A stretch of DNA of 64,000 nucleotides, taken from NCBI GenBank assembly GCA_963740555.1, contig CAVUES010000005.1, positions 365,187 through 429,186 on the forward strand, read 5' to 3'. Made by a program: the position numbers and the translations under genes. A model generated the notes under the pieces. It saw only the letters and a program-made list of their open reading frames with translations. It had not been told where the DNA came from and did not search any database. Source of the stretch: Mayfieldus sp963740555 (GTDB lineage Bacteria > Actinomycetota > Thermoleophilia > Solirubrobacterales > 70-9). This document shows, piece after piece, positions 42,892 to 51,946 of the stretch (positions are counted from its first letter, which is position 1; the number at the start of each line of letters is the position of its first letter).

Positions 42892-44451
42892 ATGAGCGAC
42901 GTGGCAGTCGAAACGCAACGCGTGCAGGTCGCCGGCGAGGAGGCCGCACCCTATCGCGGCCGCTTCGGGGATATCGACAGCCTGCGCCACCGCGCCGCTC
43001 GCGGAACGATCATCAATGCCGTCTACCAAGTCGGCCTAGCCGGTCTCAGCGTCCTGAGGGGACTGATCGCGGCAGCGCTGCTGACGCAGTCGGACTACGG
43101 CGTCTGGGGGCTGCTTGGTCTCGCGCTATGGACCGCGGTCGGAATGAAAGCGATCGGTGTCAACGATAAGTACATCCAGCAGTCGGAGAAAGATCAAACG
43201 CTCGCCTTCCAGCGCGCATTCACCATCGAGCTGATCTTTGCCGCGATTCTGCTCCCGATCGTCGTCGCAATCGTTTGTGTGTTCGCGGGCGTAGTTGGAC
43301 ACCCGGAGATCATCGCTGCCGGCGTCGTCCTCACTCTCTGTCTGCCAGCGGCAGCGTTGCAATTCCCGGTCTGGGCGTTTTATCGTCGGATGGATTTTCG
43401 CCGCCAAAGGGTCCTTGAAGGGGTGGATCCGGCGATTGCAACCGTCGCGACCATCGTTCTAGCCGTCGCGGGCCTTGGTTACTGGGCGTTGGTGCTAGGC
43501 GCTGTGTTGGGTGCATGGGGCGGCGCGGTTCTCGCGCTTCGCTACAGCGCCTATCCGTTCGCACTCCGATATGACCGTGGGACGCTCAAGAAGTACGTCG
43601 GATTCTCGGCTCCGCTACTGATTTCCGGAATCGCGACGCTGGCTGTCTTCCAGGTCGTCTACCTCTACGGCAATGCAGCCCTCGGGCTCGCGGGCCTGGG
43701 CGCATTTACGGTCGCTGGGAACCTCGTTCAATTCACGGACAAGGCCGACACAGTGATCACAGAGACCCTCTATCCCGGCCTCTGCGCCGTTCAGGATCGG
43801 ATGAGCGTCCTTTTCGAGGCGTTCGTCAAATCGAACAAGCTTGCGCTGATGTGGGCCATGCCATTCGGCTTTGGCCTGACCCTGTTTGCGCCTAGCCTGG
43901 TTCGCTTCGGGCTGGGCGAACGCTGGTCGTCAGCCGTCGGTTTGATTCAGGTACTCGGTGCGATGACCGCGATCCATCACGTCGGGTTCAATTGGCACGC
44001 GTTCTTCAGGGCTCGTGGGCGCACGGGACCGGTCGGGGTCGTGGCGATCGGCCAGGCGGCGGGCATTCTGATATCGATTGTCCCTTTGGTCACTGCGCTC
44101 GGTGTCGTCGGACTGGGTTGGGCTTTCGTGGCCGGAGAAGCCGTTGGCTTTGCCCTCCGCATGCGGTTTCTCTCAACCCTCTTCGCGGGATTCAGGCCCC
44201 TCGGGCATCTCGTTCGAGCGCTTTGGCCAACTGCATTTGGAGCTGCGGTCGTCGCCGCGGTTCGAATGGCGGGTTTTGAGCAGAGCACGCTGCTCCTCGC
44301 TCTCCTTCAGCTCGGGCTGTTCCTTGCTTCAGTAGCTGCCGCCACCATCGTGCTCGAGAGAAATCTCCTGAAAGAGACCATCGGCTATTTCGGCATTACG
44401 ACGGTTCCGCGACTTTGGTTTCAGCCAAGGACCGCTGCGGGTCGCCCCTAA
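42892..44451 (+). CDS. Wzx-type polysaccharide flippase (MOP superfamily)
   Basis: A 519-residue membrane protein with about 12-14 helices, for example IINAVYQVGLAGLSVLRGLI, LIFAAILLPIVVAIVCVF and TVATIVLAVAGLGYWALVLG. This is the pattern of the Polysacc_synt family that moves undecaprenyl-linked repeat units across the membrane. The upstream ATG 42817 would leave 12 bases to the divergent gene, so ATG 42892 (MSDVAVETQRVQV) is preferred. Its TAA stop overlaps the stop of the convergent methyltransferase in the tetramer CTAA. Confidence 0.88.
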   Translation: MSDVAVETQRVQVAGEEAAPYRGRFGDIDSLRHRAARGTIINAVYQVGLAGLSVLRGLIAAALLTQSDYGVWGLLGLALWTAVGMKAIGVNDKYIQQSEKDQTLAFQRAFTIELIFAAILLPIVVAIVCVFAGVVGHPEIIAAGVVLTLCLPAAALQFPVWAFYRRMDFRRQRVLEGVDPAIATVATIVLAVAGLGYWALVLGAVLGAWGGAVLALRYSAYPFALRYDRGTLKKYVGFSAPLLISGIATLAVFQVVYLYGNAALGLAGLGAFTVAGNLVQFTDKADTVITETLYPGLCAVQDRMSVLFEAFVKSNKLALMWAMPFGFGLTLFAPSLVRFGLGERWSSAVGLIQVLGAMTAIHHVGFNWHAFFRARGRTGPVGVVAIGQAAGILISIVPLVTALGVVGLGWAFVAGEAVGFALRMRFLSTLFAGFRPLGHLVRALWPTAFGAAVVAAVRMAGFEQSTLLLALLQLGLFLASVAAATIVLERNLLKETIGYFGITTVPRLWFQPRTAAGRP

Positions 44452-45356
44452 CCAGGTACTTTGCGGGCGACCAGTAGCCGCATGTTGGTGCAGTTCGCTC
44501 CGTACCGGTCCCATATCTCGTCTGGGTACTCCGGCGAGTAGCAGAGGTAGTCGCGGCGGCGTTCAACCACGCACCCGTGCGCCGCCACGCATGCCTCGAT
44601 AAGCGGCCACTCAATGTGGTCCCAATCCCAGACGTGGATATCACCCTCGATGTTCAACGGATATCCAGGGTCGAAGGCCCGGCGAAGACGGACGTAGTAC
44701 TTGCTCGGCATCAAGAAGCGTTGCCAGCGCCGACGGTACGGATTCCACCGGACTTTGCGGTCGAGGTGCCATTGCTCAAGATCGTCCAGAAGGCGCCAGA
44801 AGCAGCTCTCCTTATCCCAGAAATTCTCGTTTGCCTCATGATCGAGAAAGAGCAATCCGCCCGGTCTTAAGACCCTGCATGCCTCCGTAACGATTGCCAC
44901 ATAATCCGGAATGTGGTGCAGGACTGAATAGGCACAGACAACATCGTGCGACGCGTCTCCGATGCCCGCAAGGTCCTCCCCATTGAGCCGGACCGTTCGC
45001 AAGCTGTCAGGGTTTCCAAATCGGCGCTTGACGAGCCGAAGGAACTGTGGTGTGACGTCTGCCGCGGTCACGCTGCAACCGAGTTCCAGCGCATGTTTGG
45101 TCACGTTGCCGGAACCACATCCAAGGTCCAGGAGCGTTGCCGGTTTGGCCTTGGCCGGCAGCCCCTCGAGCGTGCGCGCGAGCTCCCCTCGGAGCCGTTG
45201 CTGCTCAATCGGGTTGAAGATCTCGGGGTGCCGACATTCGTAACGCCGGTAGACCCGACGGTACTTGCGAATCGAATCGTCAATCCGCTCGCGGCTCTCC
45301 GTATCGGCTAGCCGATGCTCGGATGCCTTCGGGAACGAAGCGCGGAGCTCGGGCAT
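44448..45356 (-). CDS. Class-I SAM-dependent methyltransferase
   Basis: A 302-residue methyltransferase. Motif I is LLDLGCGSGNVTKHALELGC near residue 75, followed by SVTAADVTPQFL (acidic ribose contact), HDVVCAYSVLHHIPD (motif IV) and CRVLRPGGLLFLDHE (motif VI). The C-terminal 120 residues, rich in Trp and Tyr (WHLDRKVRWNPYRRRW), are unfamiliar. In this locus it probably methylates a sugar or a lipid-linked glycan; inferred. Its end overlaps the flippase end. Confidence 0.88.
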   Translation of the reverse strand: MPELRASFPKASEHRLADTESRERIDDSIRKYRRVYRRYECRHPEIFNPIEQQRLRGELARTLEGLPAKAKPATLLDLGCGSGNVTKHALELGCSVTAADVTPQFLRLVKRRFGNPDSLRTVRLNGEDLAGIGDASHDVVCAYSVLHHIPDYVAIVTEACRVLRPGGLLFLDHEANENFWDKESCFWRLLDDLEQWHLDRKVRWNPYRRRWQRFLMPSKYYVRLRRAFDPGYPLNIEGDIHVWDWDHIEWPLIEACVAAHGCVVERRRDYLCYSPEYPDEIWDRYGANCTNMRLLVARKVPG

Positions 45357-45374
45357 ACGGACGATCGACCTTAG

Positions 45375-46525
45375 CTAGAAATTGAACGGCTGGCGCCATG
45401 CAACGCGCTTCAGCATCTCCACGTAGCGGGGTGCGAGTACATCCCAAGAAAAGGTGTCGTAGACCCAGCGATGCCGGGCGGAGTCACGATGAATGGCACC
45501 GCTTGCGCACAGTTTGTTGTAGCTCGGTCGACAACCCGCCTCTGTGAGAGAAGTCACCGAGAACGCCGTGTCCCCCAAGCAAATATCTGGCCGCGGGAGA
45601 ATCTTGCGTCACCACCGGCATTCCTTCGGCGAGGGCTTCCAGCAACACGAGGCCAAACCCCTCATAGGCGGACGCGAGCACGAATACGTCGGCCGCTCGG
45701 TAATAAGCGTGTACTGCTGATTCGGGTACGGTGCGGGCCACGAACCGATCCCGCCCCAGTGTGTGTAGGGCCCGATTCACTACGAATGGTGTTTCTTGTT
45801 CGCGAGCTCCGAGCATCGCGACAAAGGGCCTTTCCTCCGACATGGCGCCCACCTCATCGACGAGATAATCCATGTGCTTCGACCACCGGTTCAAAGCGCC
45901 GACGCTCAGTACGATCAGGCGGTCCTTCGGAAGGCCGAGGCGATCCCGCAGCGCAGCACGTTCCTTCGCGATTGGAGGCGAAAACTTGGTGGACACCCGC
46001 AGTCCATGCGGCAGCAGGGTCTGCTGATGCCTTGGAAATCCGCCGTGCAGCGCAAGGTCAAATAGGTAGGGAGTGACCTGCTGTACATGGTCAACCCCAG
46101 GGGGAAAAGGGAGGTGTGCCGCCGGCACCATTCATGAGAAGGATCCGGAAACTTCGCCCCCCGAGTCGTCTCAGGAGCCCGAGGACCTTCGCCAACGTCC
46201 ATTCGCTCAGAAGCACTACATCCGGTCGATAGCGAAGCACAGAGGGCTGAACGCTGAGGCCGAAGGTAACCTGCTCAAGCCAAAAATCTTGTCTGTGCAA
46301 ACGACGAGCGGCGGCCTGGGCGAGCCACGCGTTACGCGAGATTGCCCATGCGGTGGACTCCCTAGGGCCGGGGCTTCCGCGGCTCTTCAGAAGCCACATC
46401 TCCACCTCGTCATGGCCGTTGAGAGCCTCAAAGCAGTCGAGAGCAACGCGCTCGAACCCACGGGCCGCGAGACCCAGCCCGGGACACGGGATGAGGACGC
46501 GAACTGGTCGGTCGACGGCGGTCAA
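45375..46525 (-). pseudogene. GT4 glycosyltransferase broken by two frameshifts
   Basis: A GT4 gene in three frames. RVLIPCPGLGLAARGFERVA starts it (TTG 46525, two bases after the upstream GT2 stop). The frame shifts at the TTTTCCCCC run near 46108: removing one T joins MNGAGGTPPF to PPGVDHVQQVTPYLFD. The donor half has VLSVGALNRWSKHMDYLVDE and ASAYEGFGLVLLEALAEGM. A second one-base gain near 45528 moves the last 45 residues (KLCASGAIHRDSARHRW to RQPFNF) to another frame. All domains are present. Confidence 0.82.
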
Positions 46526-46526
46526 C

Positions 46527-47396
46527 TCAGCGTGTGCGGCGCACCGCACTCCACACCGAACCAAGCATCCGCGCACCGTACGCCAGCCGTGAGAGTCTCG
46601 ATATTGCCCGCCACTGTGCGGCCGGCACTCGCTGCTGATCGATCCCAATAACTTTTACGCTCTGTCGCTCTCGCAACAGCGGGGACGGATGACGCCAAGC
46701 GTCGTAACCAACCCCGAGGCGATCTTTCAGTTGTGACGTGCTGTAGCCGTGCCAAAACGAACGCTTCAGCATGGGCCACATTCGAGCCTCGCCGGGATGC
46801 GAAACTCGTGCCGGTTGGCAATATGCAAGTTGGAACCCGGCGCGGGATGAGCGAAGGCAGAAGTCCACATCCTCGCCGATGCTCCGATACGCCTCATCAA
46901 ATCCACCAACGGCATCGAAGGCCCGGCGCTCCACGAGAAGATTGGCGGTGGCGGCCCAACCAAGGCCCTCGACCCAGGCGCGCTGATTAAAGCGCCACAA
47001 CCGCTCGAACTGCTCGACGCTGCTGGGAGGATCGCCCGTCGTCACCGACACCTCTCCGGCGATAAGTGATGCTGTGGAAGCGCAGCGGAACAATTCTTCA
47101 AGCCAAGATTCCGACGCCACGCAGTCGGCGTCAACGAATGCGAGGTAGGCGCCCGTGGCGACGGCTGCCCCTGTGTTCCGGGCGCGCGCGCGTCCGGGTA
47201 CTGGATCGCGAAGGACGTGCACCCCCCATGCCGCAGCGACGGCTGCGCTGTTGTCGTCTGACGCGTTGTCGACGACAATAACTTCAAATCTCCGGGCGTC
47301 CATCGTCTGCGCCCCGAGGCTGTCTAGTAGCGCGGGCAGCGAGTCAGCACCGTTCCGCACCGGCACGATGACACTGACTTCAATGGCCACCGACAT
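46527..47396 (-). CDS. GT2 family glycosyltransferase
   Basis: A 289-residue GT-A enzyme. MSVAIEVSVIVPVRNGADSL and EVIVVDNASDDNSAAVAAAW bind the nucleotide; YLAFVDADCVASESWLEELF contains the D-x-D motif; GGFDEAYRSIGEDVDFCLRS holds the catalytic ED-x-D block. ATG 47396 is used rather than the in-frame start at 47432, because the conserved core begins right after it. TAGCTT lies ten bases upstream. It is the first gene of a unit with the broken GT4, and diverges from a methyltransferase gene. Confidence 0.9.
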   Translation of the reverse strand: MSVAIEVSVIVPVRNGADSLPALLDSLGAQTMDARRFEVIVVDNASDDNSAAVAAAWGVHVLRDPVPGRARARNTGAAVATGAYLAFVDADCVASESWLEELFRCASTASLIAGEVSVTTGDPPSSVEQFERLWRFNQRAWVEGLGWAATANLLVERRAFDAVGGFDEAYRSIGEDVDFCLRSSRAGFQLAYCQPARVSHPGEARMWPMLKRSFWHGYSTSQLKDRLGVGYDAWRHPSPLLRERQSVKVIGIDQQRVPAAQWRAISRLSRLAYGARMLGSVWSAVRRTR

Positions 47397-47479
47397 ACCG
47401 AGCAGCAAGCTAGCAACGGGTCGCGGGCCCACGTCGAACTGGCGTGCTGCTCGCCGCCAATCGCTAGGGTTGCCGGCCC

Positions 47480-48298
47480 ATGGAGGCCCAGGTCGCGAAC
47501 ATCGCAGAGCTGCGGCAGCGAATCGAGAGTCGCGAGTGGTACCACACCATGGAGCTTGCCCCTGGGTTGATCACGCCTGGATTCTTCGACACGCGTGGGC
47601 TGCCCGAGCAGATCCCGTTCCCTCAGACACTTGCTGGCAAGCGTTGTCTTGATGTCGCGACATTTGACGGGTTCTGGGCGTTCGAGATGGAGCGCAGGGG
47701 CGCTCAAGAAGTGATTGGAATCGACATCCTCGATCCACTTGCGTGGGATTGGCCTGCTGGCAGCGAGAACGAGGTGATCGCGGCTCTGGAGCGCCGCAAG
47801 GAGGGCGGTCTTGGCTTTCAGATCGCCTCGACGGCTCTTGCATCGCGAGTCGAACATCGGGAGTGCTCGGTGTACGACCTTGATCCCGCAGCTCATGGCA
47901 AGTTCGATTTCGTATACATCGGCAGCTTGCTAATGCACCTGCGGGATCCGGTCCGGGCATTGGAGCGGGTCCGCTCCGTTTGTGCCGGCACGCTTCTCTT
48001 GCTCGACAACGTCGACTTGTTCCTATCCGCGCTTTTCCGTGGTCGTCCTGTTGCCGACCTCGAAGGAATCGGACGTCCGTGGTGGTGGAAGCCGAACATG
48101 ACCGCACTCGGACGCATGGTCAGTTCAGCTGGATTCGAGGTCGTACGTGGCCCGCGCCTTGTCTTCATCCCTCCGGGACCGGAGTTGACAGCCGACCGGA
48201 TCCATCCGCGATCGTTGTTCAGCAGGAGCGGACGTGATGCCGCTTTGCGGCGCATCAAAGGCGATCCGCACGCATGGGTCCTAGCCCGGTCGAGGTAG
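47480..48298 (+). CDS. SAM-dependent methyltransferase (DUF1698/CmoB-like type)
   Basis: A 272-residue methyltransferase of the type that starts with W-Y-H-T: SREWYHTMELAPGLITPGFF. Motif I is CLDVATFDGFWAFEMERRGA, followed by VIGIDILDPL, and motif IV-V is FDFVYIGSLLMHLRDPVRAL. These DUF1698-like enzymes are named after a tRNA-modifying relative, but actinobacterial sugar loci often carry them. A paralogue lies at 51242-51946. ATG 47480 has TAGGGT nine bases upstream. Confidence 0.87.
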   Translation: MEAQVANIAELRQRIESREWYHTMELAPGLITPGFFDTRGLPEQIPFPQTLAGKRCLDVATFDGFWAFEMERRGAQEVIGIDILDPLAWDWPAGSENEVIAALERRKEGGLGFQIASTALASRVEHRECSVYDLDPAAHGKFDFVYIGSLLMHLRDPVRALERVRSVCAGTLLLLDNVDLFLSALFRGRPVADLEGIGRPWWWKPNMTALGRMVSSAGFEVVRGPRLVFIPPGPELTADRIHPRSLFSRSGRDAALRRIKGDPHAWVLARSR

Positions 48299-48303
48299 GA
48301 CAC

Positions 48304-49044
48304 GTGCGCTCACTGCCCGGGCTCCCGCGGCTCAAATCGCTTTCGCACCGCAGCAGTCGTCAACCGGCTCTTCAGCAGATTAAGCTCGACCTGATCGAAT
48401 GGGCAGTCGGAGAGGCTGGAGCGGAGTCGATTGCGGACCTAGGGGGCATCTGGGCGGTCGATGGCGGATACACCTTCTATGCGCTCGAGCATTTCGAACT
48501 GCAGCGCGCATGCCTCGTCGACGACCACATCACGCCGAGAACCGCGGAGCGTGCCCGCCGTCACCCGCAGCTCGAACTGGTCGAAGGAAACTTTGGGAAC
48601 GCGGCCGTTCGAGGACATGTGGGCGAGGTCGACCTTCTCTTGCTTTTCGACGTCCTCTTGCATCAAGTTGATCCCGATTGGGACGAAGTCCTTGCGTCGT
48701 ATGCGCCGACGACGAAGGCATTCGGGGTAGTCAACCCCCAATGGGTCGCGAGCCCCGAATCTGTCCGGCTCATAGACCTTGGTAGAGAGGAATACCTGGC
48801 TTCGGTCCCCGACCTTCCCAATCACCGCGCGCTGTTCGACCGCCTGGAGGAGAGCCACCCCGACCAGGAACGGCCCTGGCGCGATGTCCACGAAGTGTGG
48901 CAATGGGGCATCACAGACGGGAACCTGGAGAGGAGTATGGAAGGATTGGGTTTCGAGAAAGCCTATTTCCACAACGGTGGCCCGTGGCAGGACCTCGACC
49001 GTTTCGAGAATCACGCATTCGTTTTCCGTCGGGAAGGCGCCTAG
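48304..49044 (+). CDS. SAM-dependent methyltransferase-like protein
   Basis: A 246-residue protein. SIADLGGIWAVDGGYTFYAL resembles motif I with an unusual insertion, RACLVDDHITPRTAERARRH the acidic ribose loop, and GEVDLLLLFDVLLHQVDPDW motif IV. The C-terminus VWQWGITDGNLERSMEGLGF is shared with methyltransferases of surface-glycan loci. GTG 48304, five bases after the preceding stop, has AGGTAGGA just upstream; ATG 48274 is an in-frame alternative. Its TAG stop shares CTAG with the convergent GT2 stop. Confidence 0.78.
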   Translation: MRSLPGLPRLKSLSHRSSRQPALQQIKLDLIEWAVGEAGAESIADLGGIWAVDGGYTFYALEHFELQRACLVDDHITPRTAERARRHPQLELVEGNFGNAAVRGHVGEVDLLLLFDVLLHQVDPDWDEVLASYAPTTKAFGVVNPQWVASPESVRLIDLGREEYLASVPDLPNHRALFDRLEESHPDQERPWRDVHEVWQWGITDGNLERSMEGLGFEKAYFHNGGPWQDLDRFENHAFVFRREGA

Positions 49045-50015
49045 CAAGCGTCAGAGGCGCTTTCGTCCCAGGCGGCGAGGAAGCTCGGAGCGAGCTGTTG
49101 GCGAAAAAAGAGATCGGTCTGCCGCCACAAGCGGCCTCGCAGCAGGGGGGCGCGCCCTGGGAAATGGCACACCAGAATCCGTGCGAGACCGGCGTTGACC
49201 CTCGGCTCGTTTATCGCCGACCGGAATAGATTTTCGAAGTACGGCGCATTCCCGGGATACAGTGAGACCCAGCGACGTTCCGCTTGCGCGGTTTCGACCA
49301 TCCGTTGATGCCACTCATCCAACCGGGGCAAGTGAAGATGCTCAGCGCGGGCGTTGGGGTCGTAATAGAGGCGGAACCCCTGTTGGTAGAGACGGTGCCC
49401 TAACTCCGTGTCCTCGTACCGAAACGGAAAGCGCTTCTCGTCGAATCCACCAGCTCGCTCCAGCACCGTTCGCTTAAGCGAGACGTTCGCCGTATAGAAC
49501 ATCCCCCATCCGACCTCCGTCGCCTCGACTCGCTCATAGTCGAATTGGATCCCACGGTCCAACCAGAGCATGAATGCAGTCTTGGGCAGCTCATCTGCCC
49601 AGCGGACGTGACCGAGCAACCCAGCCTGAGGATCTGGATTCCGCCGGTGCCATGCGAGGTGGCGCTCCAGCATGGCTGGTTCCGCGAGGATGTCATCACC
49701 CATGAACAGGATCAGGTCGGATCGCGAAGTGCGCCATCCGATGTTGCGGGAAGCTGAAACGTTCCCCGAAAGCGGCACGCCTAAATGGCGGACGTCATAG
49801 GGCCGAGACTCGGCGTCGATGACGTGATCGAGCGCTCTCAGGTCGTTCGTTGCTGGATCTGAGACGACCAAAACTTCGATGCTATTGAAATCGACCGTCT
49901 GGGAATCGAGGGCGCGCAGCGTTCGACGGAGCTCTTCATGGCGGCAGTGCGTCGGTACCACCACCGCAAGCTCGGGTGTCGCATCGGCGCGTTTTTCCAA
50001 AGGACCCTGGATCAT
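49041..50015 (-). CDS. GT2 family glycosyltransferase
   Basis: A 324-residue GT-A enzyme. PELAVVVPTHCRHEELRRTL and VLVVSDPATND bind donor; LILFMGDDILAEPAMLERHL has G-D-D in place of the usual D-x-D; GGFDEKRFPFRYEDTELGHR contains the ED-x-E catalytic block. The C-terminal half (RLDEWHQRMVETAQAERRWV) is typical of GT2 enzymes in O-antigen loci. ATG 50015 is only about nine bases from the start of the divergent GT4 gene, so promoters must lie inside the coding regions. Confidence 0.9.
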   Translation of the reverse strand: MIQGPLEKRADATPELAVVVPTHCRHEELRRTLRALDSQTVDFNSIEVLVVSDPATNDLRALDHVIDAESRPYDVRHLGVPLSGNVSASRNIGWRTSRSDLILFMGDDILAEPAMLERHLAWHRRNPDPQAGLLGHVRWADELPKTAFMLWLDRGIQFDYERVEATEVGWGMFYTANVSLKRTVLERAGGFDEKRFPFRYEDTELGHRLYQQGFRLYYDPNARAEHLHLPRLDEWHQRMVETAQAERRWVSLYPGNAPYFENLFRSAINEPRVNAGLARILVCHFPGRAPLLRGRLWRQTDLFFRQQLAPSFLAAWDESASDAC

Positions 50016-50024
50016 CCTCGACCG

Positions 50025-51227
50025 TTGAAACTATTGTTCATCTCACAAGAGTTCCCGCCGGACACCAATTGGGGCGGTATCGGGACCTATGCCGGCATCA
50101 TTACGCCGCTACTCGCGGAGCGCGGGCTCGACGTCCACGTACTTTCAGTAGTACCCGGCCAGGTCGCAAGCGACAAAGTAGTCGAGGGCGTCCACATTCA
50201 CCGCAGACCATTGCGACGGCCAAGAGGCGTAGGACGAGTTCTGCGGCTACCCGAGACGTGGCGTCGCATATCACTGGCATTGGCCGTATACCACGAGGCG
50301 CGACGGCTCGAAATCAACTTTGACGTCTGCGAGACGCCCGAGTGGCAGGCCGAGGGTCTCGCGATCGCTCTACGTAACAAGGTCCCACTCGTCGTCAGGC
50401 TCCATTCCGGAGCCGAGCACGTATTCCCGCACCTGCGGCGAGACGGGATCGATGAGTGGCTTGCGGTGCGTTGCGAGCGCGCCCTCATCCGCCGCGGCGA
50501 TGTCGTGACGGGTACCCCGGCGATCGTGGCCTCCGTTGCGAACGATCTTGGCCTCTCGCCGGAGTCGGTGCGCCCGATCATCTATCCCGTCCACCCGGCA
50601 CCTTCCGCGCATCCGCCCCCCGCGGGTCCGCCGCGGATCCTTTTCGCTGGACGGCTTGAGCCGCGCAAGGCTCCAGACGTCCTGATCAAAGCGGCGCCGA
50701 CTGTGCTCACCCGCTACCCCGAAGCGCGTTTCGTGCTCGCCGGTGCCGACGCCGGAGGGGCCGACGGTCGCCCGTTCGTTGAGCACCTGCGTTCACTCGC
50801 GTCGCGACTCGCAGTCGCACATGCCGTTGAATTCGCTGGGCGCCGCGGCGGGCCAGACACCGTCGCCGAGGAGCTTGCGGTTTCCACCATGTGTGTGATG
50901 CCTTCGCGCTGGGAGAGCATGGGATACGTAGCTGCAGAAGCGGCAGCTCTGGCCCGACCGGTCGTGGCTTCACGCATTCCGGCACTCGAGGCGATCGTCG
51001 ATGATGGCCACACCGGTCGCTTGGTGGCACCCGGTGACCCCCGCGCACTTGCCCAAGCCATCATCGAGCTTCTGGCAATGCCGGAGTCCCAGCGCCAGGA
51101 AATGGGGAACGCTGGACGGCGGCTGATAGCGAAGCGATGCGATCCGGAGCGCATCGCCAACGAGACTTTGGCGGCTTACGAGCTTGCGATCGAACGTCGG
51201 AACCGGCGCGAGCCCTCGCCCCGATAA
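50025..51227 (+). CDS. GT4 family glycosyltransferase
   Basis: A 400-residue GT-B enzyme. LKLLFISQEFPPDTNWGGIG is the canonical opening of this GT4 group; RLHSGAEHVFPHLRR follows. The donor half has ILFAGRLEPRKAPDVLIKAA and VMPSRWESMGYVAAEAAALA (E-S-M-G-x-x-x-x-E) and VVASRIPALEAIVDDGHTG. The start is probably TTG 50025, since the core begins there; an in-frame start at 49938 would overlap the divergent gene deeply. It is followed 14 bases later by a methyltransferase gene. Confidence 0.88.
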   Translation: MKLLFISQEFPPDTNWGGIGTYAGIITPLLAERGLDVHVLSVVPGQVASDKVVEGVHIHRRPLRRPRGVGRVLRLPETWRRISLALAVYHEARRLEINFDVCETPEWQAEGLAIALRNKVPLVVRLHSGAEHVFPHLRRDGIDEWLAVRCERALIRRGDVVTGTPAIVASVANDLGLSPESVRPIIYPVHPAPSAHPPPAGPPRILFAGRLEPRKAPDVLIKAAPTVLTRYPEARFVLAGADAGGADGRPFVEHLRSLASRLAVAHAVEFAGRRGGPDTVAEELAVSTMCVMPSRWESMGYVAAEAAALARPVVASRIPALEAIVDDGHTGRLVAPGDPRALAQAIIELLAMPESQRQEMGNAGRRLIAKRCDPERIANETLAAYELAIERRNRREPSPR

Positions 51228-51228
51228 C

Positions 51229-51234
51229 TACATT
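51229..51234 (+). promoter_or_regulatory. -10 box TACATT, leaderless promoter of the methyltransferase
   Basis: TACATT ends seven bases before ATG 51242, in the short gap after the GT4 stop, so the methyltransferase and following genes may have their own leaderless transcript. Confidence 0.5.
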
Positions 51235-51241
51235 CTCCGGC

Positions 51242-51946
51242 ATGGAATTGCTGGAACGTGCTCGAGAGCGGAAGTGGTACCACACCCTGGAACTGCAGCC
51301 AGGCGAATGGACCGACGGATGGTTCGACCTGAGGCCCGCCGTTCAGCATTACGGCCTCCCAGAGGACATGCGCGGTATGCGCGTTCTCGAGGTTGGCCCC
51401 TGGGATGGCTTCTGGTCGTTCGAGATGGAGCGCAGGGGCGCTGAAGTAATCGCGATCGATCTCGACGACGAGCGGGATCTGGATTGGCCACCTCGTTACG
51501 TGCCGGAGCGTTTCCCCGAGCTTCCGCGCGGATCAGGCTTCGCACTGGCCAAGGAGATCCTCGGATCGACTGTCGAGCGCGTCGAATGCTCGATCTATGA
51601 CGCTACCCCCGAGCGCTTTGGGACGTTTGATCTCGTCTTTTGCGGCAGCGTCCTGATCCATTTGCGTGACCAAATGCTGGCCCTGCAGAGGATCGCCGCG
51701 CTGACGAGCGATTGGTTCATCTCGTGCGAGGTGTACGAGCGGATGCTTTCGCTCTTTCCTATGTCGGTCGCCCGGTTTCAAGCACATCGAAACTCCGTCG
51801 AATTTTGGCGGCCGAGCGCTCGCACTTGGACACGGATGATCTGGGCCGCAGGGTTTGACCGAGTGGAACAGCGCGCGAAGTTTCGAATGCAAGCGAAGGG
51901 CATGCGCGTCCCACATGTAGTCATCCACGCCCACAAGCAGGGCTAA
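51242..51946 (+). CDS. SAM-dependent methyltransferase (DUF1698/CmoB-like type)
   Basis: A 234-residue paralogue of the methyltransferase at 47480. Shared segments include RKWYHTLELQPGEWTDGWFD, VLEVGPWDGFWSFEMERRGA (motif I), VIAIDLDDERDLDWP and FDLVFCGSVLIHLRDQMLAL. The C-terminal region differs, suggesting a different acceptor. Its stop TAA overlaps the start of the next GT2 gene (TAATG), so the methyltransferase and the GT2 are coupled. Role in glycan methylation is inferred from context. Confidence 0.87.
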   Translation: MELLERARERKWYHTLELQPGEWTDGWFDLRPAVQHYGLPEDMRGMRVLEVGPWDGFWSFEMERRGAEVIAIDLDDERDLDWPPRYVPERFPELPRGSGFALAKEILGSTVERVECSIYDATPERFGTFDLVFCGSVLIHLRDQMLALQRIAALTSDWFISCEVYERMLSLFPMSVARFQAHRNSVEFWRPSARTWTRMIWAAGFDRVEQRAKFRMQAKGMRVPHVVIHAHKQG

